Below, piece by piece: positions 34,180 through 42,273 of a DNA stretch of 64,000 bases; positions within the stretch are counted from its first letter, which is position 1, and every line of letters starts with the position of its first letter. A program made the position numbers and the translations under genes. The notes under the pieces are model-generated. The model was not told the origin of the DNA. It ran no database searches and saw nothing but the letters and a program-made list of their open reading frames with translations. Source of the stretch: an uncultured Alphaproteobacteria bacterium (lineage in GTDB: Bacteria > Pseudomonadota > Alphaproteobacteria > HIMB59 > GCA-002718135); NCBI GenBank assembly GCA_902595855.1, contig CACJRY010000001.1:62001-126000 (forward strand), read 5' to 3'.

Positions 34180-35351
34180 TAGGAAGCAGCTTTAACTTTT
34201 CTTTTTGATTTACTTTTAAAATGTGGAATTATTTTTTCGGTAAATAATTTAATACTTTTCATGCAATCTTCATGTTTTACTTCAGGAAAATTTGACCAAA
34301 CTTTTAAATTTTGTAAGTTTAGTTCTCTTTGCATTTCCTCTATTTTAGCTATAATGTAATCTACCGTACCAAAAAGCATGTTTCTTTCATGCAAAAATTC
34401 ATATGATAGTAAATCTAATTTATGATCTGTTTTAGGTAATTCCTCTCCTGGATTCATGTGAGTGCCCAGACCTCTCCAGTGACATACCCATCGCATATAA
34501 TTAACCATTTGCTCTCCAGCTTTGTCTTTTGCTTCTTCCATACTGTCAGCAACAAACATATCTCTTACAACACTAATACCTTCACCTAATTCAACATGAC
34601 GTTTTTCTTTTTCAGCTTTAGCCTTTTGATAAATTTCAAAACGCTTTTTTAGTGATTGGACTGGAGGTATCCACATAATAATACTAATATCATTTTTTGC
34701 TGCCCATTCTATTGAGCTTGGACTATCTACTACTTGCCATAATGGTGGGTGTGGTTTTTGAACTGGCTGAGGTACAACACTTATTTTTTCTAAAATTTTA
34801 CTGTCTATATTCATGAATTCAGAATTTGGTGGACTCATGTCATGTTCCCATTCAAAATTAGGAGCTGGATAGGTATAAAATTCACCTTCATGGTTAAAAA
34901 ATTTTTCAGTCCAAGCTTTTTTAATGATAGTAAGAGTTTCCTCAAATAATCTGAAGTTTTTTGCTTGGTCTTTCATATCAGCATCTGCATTCATGTTTAG
35001 AGCTTCTCTTCCATAAATACCTCTGCCCACACCAGCTTCAACTCTCCCATTAGACAACTGATCTAATAATGCGATATCTTCAGCAGCACGTATAGGATTC
35101 CAAAATGTTATTATTGATGCAGCTTGACCAATTCTAATTTTGTTTGTTCTAGCTGCTATATCAGAACTTAAAAGAATAGGATTGGGGCAAATCTCCATAC
35201 CTTCATGACTAAAGTGATGTTCCGAAAACCAAATTGAGTCCCAATCATTTTGATCACAATAAGTAGCAATCTCTCTTATTTCGTTAAGAATTTGATTATA
35301 AGTTTTTTTATTTCCCCAGTTAGTTGAATTGCAGAAATAGCCAATTTTCAT
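34179..35351 (-). CDS. LLM-class flavin-dependent monooxygenase
   Basis: 390 residues from the ATG at 35351; a TTG at 35363 is in frame but overlaps the ribosome site GGGAGG. The bacterial luciferase fold is clear: WDSIWFSEHHFSHEGMEICPNP near residue 40, RIGQAASIITFWNPIRAAEDIALLDQLSNGRVEAGVGRG, and a C-terminal helix bundle. LLM enzymes oxidise a small organic substrate with reduced flavin and oxygen, for example sulfonates or amines. It is first in the operon and likely produces the carbonyl compound used by the ThDP enzyme. The C-terminal tail is very basic (KSKSKRKVKAAS). Confidence 0.88.
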   Translation of the reverse strand: MKIGYFCNSTNWGNKKTYNQILNEIREIATYCDQNDWDSIWFSEHHFSHEGMEICPNPILLSSDIAARTNKIRIGQAASIITFWNPIRAAEDIALLDQLSNGRVEAGVGRGIYGREALNMNADADMKDQAKNFRLFEETLTIIKKAWTEKFFNHEGEFYTYPAPNFEWEHDMSPPNSEFMNIDSKILEKISVVPQPVQKPHPPLWQVVDSPSSIEWAAKNDISIIMWIPPVQSLKKRFEIYQKAKAEKEKRHVELGEGISVVRDMFVADSMEEAKDKAGEQMVNYMRWVCHWRGLGTHMNPGEELPKTDHKLDLLSYEFLHERNMLFGTVDYIIAKIEEMQRELNLQNLKVWSNFPEVKHEDCMKSIKLFTEKIIPHFKSKSKRKVKAAS

Positions 35352-35430
35352 TTTACCTCCCAATGTGAAGGCGACCTATCCCACTTCCGTATGACGACGA
35401 CGAGTTATGTATCGCTGTTCTATAGCGTAT
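35352..35430 (-). promoter_or_regulatory. GC-rich leader upstream of the LLM operon
   Basis: This block is much richer in G/C than the flanking 60-100 bases. On the reverse strand it contains a small hairpin (CGCT at 35424-35427 with AGCG at 35413-35416), a GCGA/TCGC pairing across about 45 bases, and a TATAAT-like box just before it at about 35429-35434, then GGGAGG and the start. It could be a structured 5' leader of about 70 bases. I could not match it to a known riboswitch class. Confidence 0.4.
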
Positions 35431-35499
35431 TATAAATCCATAAAATTTCAATAAAAAAAATCCAAATCATCAAAAAATCTGTAAAAACATTGCGTATTT

Positions 35500-36159
35500 A
35501 TGATTAAAAATATAATTTTTGATTTTGATGGTGTTCTAGTTGATAGTGAAATTTTAGTTGCTAAAGCTTTTGCTAAATATATGCACAATTTTGGCATTAC
35601 TATAAATGATAGAGAATTTGCTGATTATGCAGGTAATAAAACAGTTCAAACAATAGCTCTGCTATCTGAAAAATACTCTATTAAAAATCAGCAAAAATTT
35701 TTTGATGATATAATGGACATTTCTTCTAACATTTATAAAAATGAATTAACTGTTGTGAATGGAGCTAATAAATTTTTAGAGGAAATATCACTAAATTTAT
35801 ACATTGGCTCAAACAGCACAAAAGAAAAAATAGTGGATGGATTAAATAGGGTAAAATTAGACAAATATTTCAAACCAAACCAGGTTTATTCATTTGATCT
35901 TGTAAAAAACCCAAAACCGTATCCAGATGTATATTTAAAAGCAATTGAGGACAACAAACTCAATAAAGATGAAACGATAATAATTGAAGATAGTGTTGTT
36001 GGTGTAAAAGCTGGCTATAGTGCAAATGTCAAGGTTATTGGCTTAACTGCTGGTGGTCACTGGCATGAGAATAGAGATGAAAAAGATCTACTTGAAGCTG
36101 GGGCAATAGCTGTTACAAATAATTATAAAAAAATTAAAGAGATAATTGAAAGTTACTAA
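35500..36159 (+). CDS. HAD-family phosphatase/phosphoglucomutase-like
   Basis: 219 residues with HAD motif I FDFDGVLVDSE (residues 7-17), motif II in YIGSNSTKEK, motif III lysine in KNPKPYPDVYLKA, and motif IV IIEDSVVGVKAG. The helical cap between motifs I and II marks the beta-phosphoglucomutase/phosphoglycolate phosphatase subgroup. It acts on a small phosphorylated metabolite in the cytoplasm. The following gene begins two bases after its stop. The substrate cannot be stated. Confidence 0.87.
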   Translation: MIKNIIFDFDGVLVDSEILVAKAFAKYMHNFGITINDREFADYAGNKTVQTIALLSEKYSIKNQQKFFDDIMDISSNIYKNELTVVNGANKFLEEISLNLYIGSNSTKEKIVDGLNRVKLDKYFKPNQVYSFDLVKNPKPYPDVYLKAIEDNKLNKDETIIIEDSVVGVKAGYSANVKVIGLTAGGHWHENRDEKDLLEAGAIAVTNNYKKIKEIIESY

Positions 36160-36160
36160 A

Positions 36161-36619
36161 ATGGGTCCAGCAATAAAAGGAAATCCTCTAGAAATATTTG
36201 GGTACTTATTGATAATTTCATATATTGTAGGAGAATTTTTGATACCTAAGTATAATTTATTTACTTTACTAAATTTATTAGGAGTTATTGGTTTAGTGCT
36301 GAGTTTAGCACTTTTTTTTTCATCATTAAATATATTTAATTCATACAAAGAAAATCCAAAACCTCAAACTCATACAAAAAGAATTATTAAAACTGGTATT
36401 TTTGCTTACTGCAGAAACCCAATGTATATGGCATTCATTCTTTTTCAATTCAGTATGTTTTTAATATTTGAGAATGTGGCTTATTTTTTAAGCTCTTTAG
36501 GTTTATTTTTCTGGATAAATAGCTTCGTTATTCCTAAGGAAGAAAAGTATCTCCTCGAAACTTTTGGGGATGAGTATGATCGGTATCTAATAGCTGTAAA
36601 AAAATGGATGTTTTTTTAG
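36161..36619 (+). CDS. Isoprenylcysteine carboxyl methyltransferase/PEMT-type membrane protein
   Basis: 152 residues from ATG 36161, two bases after the HAD stop. Four membrane helices, then the conserved C-terminal SAM-binding pattern GIFAYCRNPMYMAFI and FVIPKEEKYLLETFGDEYDRYLIAVKKWMFF. This is the integral membrane methyltransferase fold shared by ICMT and phospholipid methyltransferases. The substrate in bacteria of this subgroup is usually unknown. Functional coupling with the HAD gene is suggested only by the tight spacing. Confidence 0.82.
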   Translation: MGPAIKGNPLEIFGYLLIISYIVGEFLIPKYNLFTLLNLLGVIGLVLSLALFFSSLNIFNSYKENPKPQTHTKRIIKTGIFAYCRNPMYMAFILFQFSMFLIFENVAYFLSSLGLFFWINSFVIPKEEKYLLETFGDEYDRYLIAVKKWMFF

Positions 36620-36657
36620 ACTATTGAAATCTAAAATTACTGAAATATATCCCTAAA

Positions 36658-37128
36658 ATGAAAAAACTATTAATATTACTTATGCTAACTTCATTTAATG
36701 TTAGTGGCGCTGGTACAGAGTCGAGCAATAGTGACTCTTCGACAACACCTGACCAAATTAACAGTTTATATGAGTTAGCTGAAAAACACATCTATAACAA
36801 AAAATATGACAAATCTCTTAAGTTACTTAAAAAACTTACAAAAAGAGAGGATTTAGGTACAAGGAGAGCAGATATTTATAATCTTCTTGGTTTTAGTTAT
36901 AGAAAATTAGAAAATCCTGAACTCGATAAGTCTTTTGCTGCTTATATGATGGCTTTAGAAATAGATCCAGAGCATGCAGGTGCTCATGAATATTTGGGTG
37001 AACTATACTTGATGCGAGATCAAAAAAATCAAGCTATGAGAATGTTAAGCAAATTGGAAAACCTAGTTGGGAAAAATGCTGAGGAGTATAAAGACCTTCT
37101 TAAAGCTATTGAAAATTATCAATCATAA
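36658..37128 (+). CDS. Secreted TPR-repeat protein
   Basis: 156 residues with a signal peptide (basic KK, hydrophobic LLILLMLTSF, cleavage near SGA|GT at about residue 19). After a Ser/Thr-rich linker come two or three tetratricopeptide-like units (LYELAEKHIYNKKYDKSLKLLKKL, ADIYNLLGFSYRKLE, and the AGAHEYLGELYLMR unit). TPR proteins mediate protein contacts; this one would be periplasmic. It overlaps the convergent kinase by ten bases. Function unknown. Confidence 0.82.
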   Translation: MKKLLILLMLTSFNVSGAGTESSNSDSSTTPDQINSLYELAEKHIYNKKYDKSLKLLKKLTKREDLGTRRADIYNLLGFSYRKLENPELDKSFAAYMMALEIDPEHAGAHEYLGELYLMRDQKNQAMRMLSKLENLVGKNAEEYKDLLKAIENYQS

Positions 37129-37982
37129 TACATAATTTTCTTAATTTTCTGTTCCTTATCAATTTTAATTAACATGTCTGCTTTGTCAGGCATGTTTTTA
37201 ATCATCCATTTTGTTAATTTTTCATAGTAAAGAATAAAATTTTTTATTGTATTTTTATCCATGAAATTTTTAGTTTTCGCTTTTTTGGCATTATTTTTTT
37301 CTTGTGCATACCTCCATTTTAGAACAAAGTTAAATGATGGGGGTTGAAGATAAATTATTCTGTCAAAAGTCTTAAATATTTGTTGATATTCATTTTTTAA
37401 TTTCGAATTATAATATTCTCTCCATTTAAAATCTTTGTCTAACTCCTGTTCAACTTTGTTTAAATTTATCTTAAGAAACTTATTTTCAATAGGTTTTGAC
37501 CCACAGCACCAGCCTTCTAAAATTAAAATATCAGCTTTATTAAAAACTTTAGTTTTTTTTGAAATATCATCTTTTAGTTTATTAAAAGTTGGAGTTATAA
37601 TTGGGAACTGTTTTTTTTTAAATTGTCCTAAATGCTCTTTTAGTTTTTTTATATTGTGAGTACCTGGAACACCTCTAGTTATTAGAAGAGGATGGATTTG
37701 CTGTGAAATATTATATCTATCTGTTTTAGATAAGTAGTAATCATCAATACTAAGAAGCATTACTTTTTTTGATGAAGTTTTTTCAATAACAATTTTTATT
37801 AACTTTGATAAAGTTGATTTACCAGAACCTTGGGAGCCAGAAATTATAAATTTCTTATCATTAGTTTTATCAATATACTGAATAATTGGTAATATATATT
37901 TACAAATATAACTTTTAGAAAATTTTTTTCCTGTTAAATTATTTAATTCTTTTTGAATAATGAAATCAATTTTTTTTTTCAT
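37119..37982 (-). CDS. D-glycerate 3-kinase-like P-loop kinase
   Basis: 287 residues with a P-loop ISGSQGSGKSTLSK near residue 47, LLSIDDYYLSKTDRY near 77, RGVPGTHNI near 101, and LILEGWCCGSKP near 155. This matches the eukaryote/plant-type glycerate 3-kinase (GLYK) family, distantly related to uridine kinase and pantothenate kinase. It would make 3-phosphoglycerate from D-glycerate, which fits the nearby glycerol-3-phosphate use genes. It lies head to head with the next HAD gene with only about 50 bases between. Confidence 0.8.
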   Translation of the reverse strand: MKKKIDFIIQKELNNLTGKKFSKSYICKYILPIIQYIDKTNDKKFIISGSQGSGKSTLSKLIKIVIEKTSSKKVMLLSIDDYYLSKTDRYNISQQIHPLLITRGVPGTHNIKKLKEHLGQFKKKQFPIITPTFNKLKDDISKKTKVFNKADILILEGWCCGSKPIENKFLKINLNKVEQELDKDFKWREYYNSKLKNEYQQIFKTFDRIIYLQPPSFNFVLKWRYAQEKNNAKKAKTKNFMDKNTIKNFILYYEKLTKWMIKNMPDKADMLIKIDKEQKIKKIMYYD

Positions 37983-38032
37983 AAATATAATGAATTTTGA
38001 TAGTAATTAAATTATACAACAAAATAGATTTT

Positions 38033-38626
38033 ATGAAATTTCTTTTTGATTTAGGTGGTGTATTTTTTGATTGGGATCCTAATCACTTTTATAAGAATGT
38101 ATTTGAAAATATTGAAGAGAGAGAATTCTTCTTAGCTGAAGTTTGTAATGATTATTGGAACGTTCAACAAGATGCAGGAAGATCTATTGCTGAAGCTGAG
38201 TTAGAGCTTATTCCTAAATTTCCTCATTATGAAAAAGAAATTAAGATGTATTACAAAAATCATCGTAAAATGATCAGAGGCATTTTTGAGGAGTCAGTAG
38301 ATATCTTAAAAAAACTTAAAAATAAAAATTACGAGTGCTACGTATTATCTAATTGGTCAGCAGAAACTTTTGCTGGGATGATTGATGATTATCCTTTTTT
38401 AAAATTATTTGACGGACTTCTTATTTCTGGTGAGGATAAACTTATTAAACCTGATCATGCTATTTATCAATTAGCAAGAGATCGTTTTAATTTAAATCCG
38501 GAAGAGACTGTTTTTATTGATGATAAGCGAGAAAATATAGAGGCAGCTAAAGGATTAGATTTTAAAACTATTCATTTAACAGATCCAAATATTATTAAGA
38601 CAGAAATTAAAAAATTTTTAGTTTAA
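38033..38626 (+). CDS. HAD-family hydrolase
   Basis: 197 residues from ATG 38033; an in-frame TTG at 37997 would add a less conserved tail. Motif I is FLFDLGGVFFDWD, which has the DxG form rather than DxDG, as in the YihX/haloacid dehalogenase-like phosphatases; YVLSNWSAETF is motif II and FIDDKRENIEAAKGLDFKTIHL motif IV. It is probably a sugar-phosphate phosphatase of the YihX type. Its end overlaps the convergent ugpC gene by nine bases. Confidence 0.85.
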   Translation: MKFLFDLGGVFFDWDPNHFYKNVFENIEEREFFLAEVCNDYWNVQQDAGRSIAEAELELIPKFPHYEKEIKMYYKNHRKMIRGIFEESVDILKKLKNKNYECYVLSNWSAETFAGMIDDYPFLKLFDGLLISGEDKLIKPDHAIYQLARDRFNLNPEETVFIDDKRENIEAAKGLDFKTIHLTDPNIIKTEIKKFLV

Positions 38627-39670
38627 TCTTTTTTTTGTCTCTTGATCAAACAAGTGATAATTTTCATCTTCAATTTCTAATGAAATTTCTTCATTCGCTT
38701 TTATTTTAGTATTACCATTTTCTCTATAACATAAATAATTGTTTGATTTATCATAACCATAGATAATACTGTCAGCGCCAAGCTTTTCTATGAGATCTAC
38801 TTTAATCTTTATACTGCCATTTGCGCTCACTTTTAGGTTTTCTGGTCTAATACCAAAAATTACTTCTTGATCCTTTACATCTTTATTTATTGAACATTCA
38901 AATTCATCTGAAATAAATTTATTTGCATGAATTTTACCATTAATAAAATTCATTTGTGGTGTTCCTATAAATTCTGCTACAAAATATGTTGCTGGCTTTT
39001 CATAAACCTCAATGGGTGAGCCTACTTGCTCAATAACCCCTTCATTTATTACAGCTAATCGATCTCCTAATGTCATAGCTTCTACTTGATCATGTGTAAC
39101 AAATACACTTGTAACACCCATTTGCTTTTGCAATTTTTTAATTTCAATTCTAACTTGTCCTCTTAATTTTGCATCTAGGTTAGATAAAGGCTCATCAAAT
39201 AAAAAGGCTTTTGGATTTCTGACTATAGCTCTGCCCATCGCAACACGTTGTCTTTGTCCACCTGAAAGTTGACCCGGTTTTCTTAATAGAAATTCTTTGA
39301 TTTCTAAAAGTTCAGCTACTTCATTTACTTTTTTTTCTATCTCTTCCTTTGATTCTCCTTTATTTTTTAATCCATATGCTAAATTCTTGTAAACATTCAT
39401 GTGCGGGTAAAGAGCATAATTTTGAAAAACCATTGCAACATCTCTTTCAGAAGGGTCAACTTTATTAATTACTCTATTATCTAATTTAATTTCTCCACCA
39501 GTAATATCTTCTAAACCAGCTATCATTCTTAATAAAGTTGATTTGCCACATCCACTTGGTCCAACAAATACCATTAGTTCTCCCTCACTAATACTTAGAG
39601 AAGTTTCATTTACAGCTTTTGTTCCATTTGGATAAATTTTAGTTACATTGTCTAACTCTAAATAACTCAT
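38618..39670 (-). CDS. ugpC: sn-glycerol-3-phosphate ABC importer ATPase UgpC-like
   Basis: 350 residues: Walker A GPSGCGKSTLLRM near residue 35, signature LSGGQRQRVAMGRAIVRNP near 135, Walker B FLFDEPLSNLDA, switch His in VFVTHDQVEAM, then the C-terminal regulatory beta domain of MalK/UgpC-type ATPases. It drives the Ugp importer and may also serve the amino-sugar permeases, which have no ATPase gene of their own. It starts directly after the upstream permease stop (39671). Confidence 0.92.
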   Translation of the reverse strand: MSYLELDNVTKIYPNGTKAVNETSLSISEGELMVFVGPSGCGKSTLLRMIAGLEDITGGEIKLDNRVINKVDPSERDVAMVFQNYALYPHMNVYKNLAYGLKNKGESKEEIEKKVNEVAELLEIKEFLLRKPGQLSGGQRQRVAMGRAIVRNPKAFLFDEPLSNLDAKLRGQVRIEIKKLQKQMGVTSVFVTHDQVEAMTLGDRLAVINEGVIEQVGSPIEVYEKPATYFVAEFIGTPQMNFINGKIHANKFISDEFECSINKDVKDQEVIFGIRPENLKVSANGSIKIKVDLIEKLGADSIIYGYDKSNNYLCYRENGNTKIKANEEISLEIEDENYHLFDQETKKRLN

Positions 39671-40522
39671 TTATTTCTCCGTTTGTATTAGGCCCTTAAT
39701 AAACCATCGTTGTAAAAAGATTACCACCAACACTGGAGGTATCATTGATAAAATTATATATGAAAATCTCTCAGCAACTCTTGGGAGATTTCCACCCTCG
39801 TAAGACTCTTGAAATATAATCTTCATTCCCATTACGACTGTCCAATATTTCTCATCTGTAGTCATAATTAATGGCCATAAATATTGGCTATAACCATAAA
39901 CGAACATGAAAATAAACATAGCTGCTATCATTGTTTTGGACAAAGGTAGAAGAAAATCAATAAAGAATTTCCAACTATTTGCCCCATCTAATTTTGCAGC
40001 TTCCAAAAGTTCATCTGGAACAGATTTATAAAATTGCCTAAAGAAAAATGTTGCTGTAGCAGAAGCTACAAGAGGTAGTACTAACCCTGTATATGAATTT
40101 GTTAAATTTAAATCTGACACTATTTGATAGCTTGGCAATATTCTTACCTCAAGAGGCACAAGAAGAGTGATAAAGATTAACCAAAAAATTGGTGTAGCTA
40201 GTCTAAATCTAAAGTAAACAATAGCATAAGCAGACATAGCTGATATTATTACTTTTACAGTAGCAATACCAAAAGCCATAATGAAGCTATTTATAAACAT
40301 ACTCGTAGCTGTTATTTCTTGTGAGAAACCGCCTTTTCGATTTAGTACTTCATTGTAGTTATCAAAAAACTTATCACCTAATCCCCATTTCATCCCCTCA
40401 GTAATTATGTCAACATTTTCGTGAGTTGAGCTTGCAAAAGCAATCCAAATTGGTACGACCATAACCAAGACACCAAGCCATAAAATAAAATGTGCAGTAA
40501 ATTGAAGGGTTCTAGAGCTCAT
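39671..40522 (-). CDS. ugpE: Glycerol-3-phosphate ABC permease UgpE-like, copy 1
   Basis: 283 residues, six membrane helices, EAA loop ELLEAAKLDGANSWKFFIDFLLP near residue 178. It is a MalG-type permease with the long periplasmic first loop of UgpE. Its start overlaps the preceding permease stop by four bases (ATGA). Copy 1 and copy 2 share the layout but differ at many positions outside the EAA region; the DNA at 39960-40012 is identical to 40781-40833, and it covers this EAA segment. With UgpA it should form the transmembrane core. Confidence 0.9.
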   Translation of the reverse strand: MSSRTLQFTAHFILWLGVLVMVVPIWIAFASSTHENVDIITEGMKWGLGDKFFDNYNEVLNRKGGFSQEITATSMFINSFIMAFGIATVKVIISAMSAYAIVYFRFRLATPIFWLIFITLLVPLEVRILPSYQIVSDLNLTNSYTGLVLPLVASATATFFFRQFYKSVPDELLEAAKLDGANSWKFFIDFLLPLSKTMIAAMFIFMFVYGYSQYLWPLIMTTDEKYWTVVMGMKIIFQESYEGGNLPRVAERFSYIILSMIPPVLVVIFLQRWFIKGLIQTEK

Positions 40523-41343
40523 TTTGACTGAAATAATCCTTGAATAAAAAGTCTTTGCAAAAATACAATTATTATCACTGGTGGTATCAATGATAATATT
40601 ACATAGGTATATCTATCAACACTGTTACCGCCGTAAATCATTTTTAGCCCCATAACTACTGTCCAGTACTTTTCAGAAGTTGTCATTATCAGTGGCCAAA
40701 GATATTGATTGTACCCGTACACAAACATAAAGATAAACATTGCAGCTATCATCGTTTTAGATAGTGGAACTAAAAAATCGATAAAGAATTTCCAACTATT
40801 TGCCCCATCTAATTTTGCAGCTTCCAAAAGTTCTTCAGGAATAGATCGGTAATATTGACGAAAGAAAAATGTAGCAATAGCTGATGCAGATAAAGGCAGT
40901 ATTAAACCTGCATAAGAATTTAATAAATTTAAATCAGAAACAATTTGATAGCTAGGCAAAATACGAAGTTCTAAAGGAACAAGTAGTGTTACAAATATTA
41001 ACCAAAAAAATAATGTTGAAAAACGTGTTTTAAAATACACAAGAGAGTAAGCAGCCATCATAGAAACAAATACAGATAGGCTTGCGATACCAAAAGCCAT
41101 GATAAAACTATTATAAAAAATTCCACTTGCGGTAATTTCTTTTGTAAAACCGCCTTTTCTATTTAGTACTCTATCGTAATTATCAAAAAACTCTCCTCCA
41201 ATCTTCCATTGCATGCCTTCATTATAAATAAAATTATTACTGTGTGTTGAACTTGCAAATACCAACCAAAGAGGAACAATCATAAGAAGCACACCGCAAA
41301 TTAAGATTGAGTGAGATACAGTTATTCTAAATATTCTGCTCAT
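40519..41343 (-). CDS. Glycerol-3-phosphate ABC permease UgpE-like, copy 2
   Basis: 274 residues from ATG 41343, one base after the ugpA stop; a TTG at 41370 is in frame but overlaps ugpA by 26 bases. Same six-helix MalG-type layout, with EAA loop ELLEAAKLDGANSWKFFIDFLVP. It lacks the insertion near residue 240 (IIFQESYEGGNLP in copy 1), so the copies diverged in a membrane/periplasm-facing part. Both copies are intact. One may serve a different phosphodiester or sugar phosphate, which is only an inference. Confidence 0.9.
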   Translation of the reverse strand: MSRIFRITVSHSILICGVLLMIVPLWLVFASSTHSNNFIYNEGMQWKIGGEFFDNYDRVLNRKGGFTKEITASGIFYNSFIMAFGIASLSVFVSMMAAYSLVYFKTRFSTLFFWLIFVTLLVPLELRILPSYQIVSDLNLLNSYAGLILPLSASAIATFFFRQYYRSIPEELLEAAKLDGANSWKFFIDFLVPLSKTMIAAMFIFMFVYGYNQYLWPLIMTTSEKYWTVVMGLKMIYGGNSVDRYTYVILSLIPPVIIIVFLQRLFIQGLFQSK

Positions 41344-41344
41344 A

Positions 41345-42223
41345 TTAATTGTAATGAATTTTTCCTTCAATAAATCTAAATTGAAATACAGTAATGACTA
41401 ACACAATTAGCATCATTATTATGGATTGTGCGCCAGCACTTCCAAGGTCTAAACCTTTAAATCCATCAATATAAGCTTTATAAACAAGTGTTTTTGTTTC
41501 TCCACTTGGAGCACCAATAGTAGTTGTGTCTATAATCCCTAAAGTATCAAAAAATGAATAAGTTATATTTATAATTATGAGAAAGAATGTTGTTGGCATG
41601 AGAAGAGGGAAGGTTATTGTCCAAAATCTTCTAAAACTACTTTTACAATCAATAATCGATGCTTCAATTATTGATTTTTGAATATTTTGTAGGCCTGCCA
41701 AAAAGAAAATAAAATTTGCACTGATTTGTTTCCACGAGGCTGCAATGAACACATAAATATAAGCATCGTATACATTGTCATACCAATCAAATCCCCAAAG
41801 TCCGTTAAAAAAATTATAGAGTATTCCAAGTCTTTCACTAAAAAAGTAATTAGCAGTTACTCCAACAACAGCCGGTGCAATTGCATAAGGCCAAATTAAG
41901 AGTGTTTTATATGCGCTTTTACCATGAATGACATTGTTTGCTTGAACAGCCAATAGTAATCCAATTGAGCAAGAGAAGAATGTGATAACAACAATAAAAA
42001 TCAAAGTAAATTTTAATGCAGTAATATAATTAGGATCAGATAAGACAAAAGTAAAATTATCAAGACCAGAAAAATATCGTCCAAAGCCAAATGCATCTTG
42101 TATTGTAAATGCATCTCTAAATGTTTGAACAATAGGCAAATATAAAAAAATTAATATTATTGCAAGTTGAGGAGCAATAAAAAAATATTGTGTAAAATAA
42201 GAACTAAATTGGACTCTTTTCAT
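41345..42223 (-). CDS. ugpA: Glycerol-3-phosphate ABC permease UgpA-like
   Basis: 292 residues with six membrane helices and a MalF-type N-terminus (YFFIAPQLAIILIFLYLPIVQTFRDAF). The EAA loop is SIIEASIIDCKSSFRRFWTITFPLL near residue 193, with an unusual CKS in place of the common GAS. Located between the ugpB gene and the duplicated ugpE genes. The protein pairs with UgpE in the inner membrane for uptake of sn-glycerol-3-phosphate. Confidence 0.9.
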   Translation of the reverse strand: MKRVQFSSYFTQYFFIAPQLAIILIFLYLPIVQTFRDAFTIQDAFGFGRYFSGLDNFTFVLSDPNYITALKFTLIFIVVITFFSCSIGLLLAVQANNVIHGKSAYKTLLIWPYAIAPAVVGVTANYFFSERLGILYNFFNGLWGFDWYDNVYDAYIYVFIAASWKQISANFIFFLAGLQNIQKSIIEASIIDCKSSFRRFWTITFPLLMPTTFFLIIINITYSFFDTLGIIDTTTIGAPSGETKTLVYKAYIDGFKGLDLGSAGAQSIIMMLIVLVITVFQFRFIEGKIHYN

Positions 42224-42237
42224 AATTTAATTTAATA

Positions 42238-42257
42238 GGAGGGCCTTAAAGCCCTCC
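42238..42257 (-). terminator. Hairpin between ugpB and ugpA
   Basis: GGAGGGC (42238-42244) pairs perfectly with GCCCTCC (42251-42257) around six bases. It lies between the binding-protein stop and the first permease start, likely limiting permease expression relative to the binding protein. Confidence 0.65.
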
Positions 42258-42273
42258 ATATATTGTATTGATG

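Noticed and set aside
35352-35430. Glutamine riboswitch/downstream-peptide motif
   Set aside because: ACGGAAGTGGG resembles part of that consensus, but the paired flanking segments do not match.
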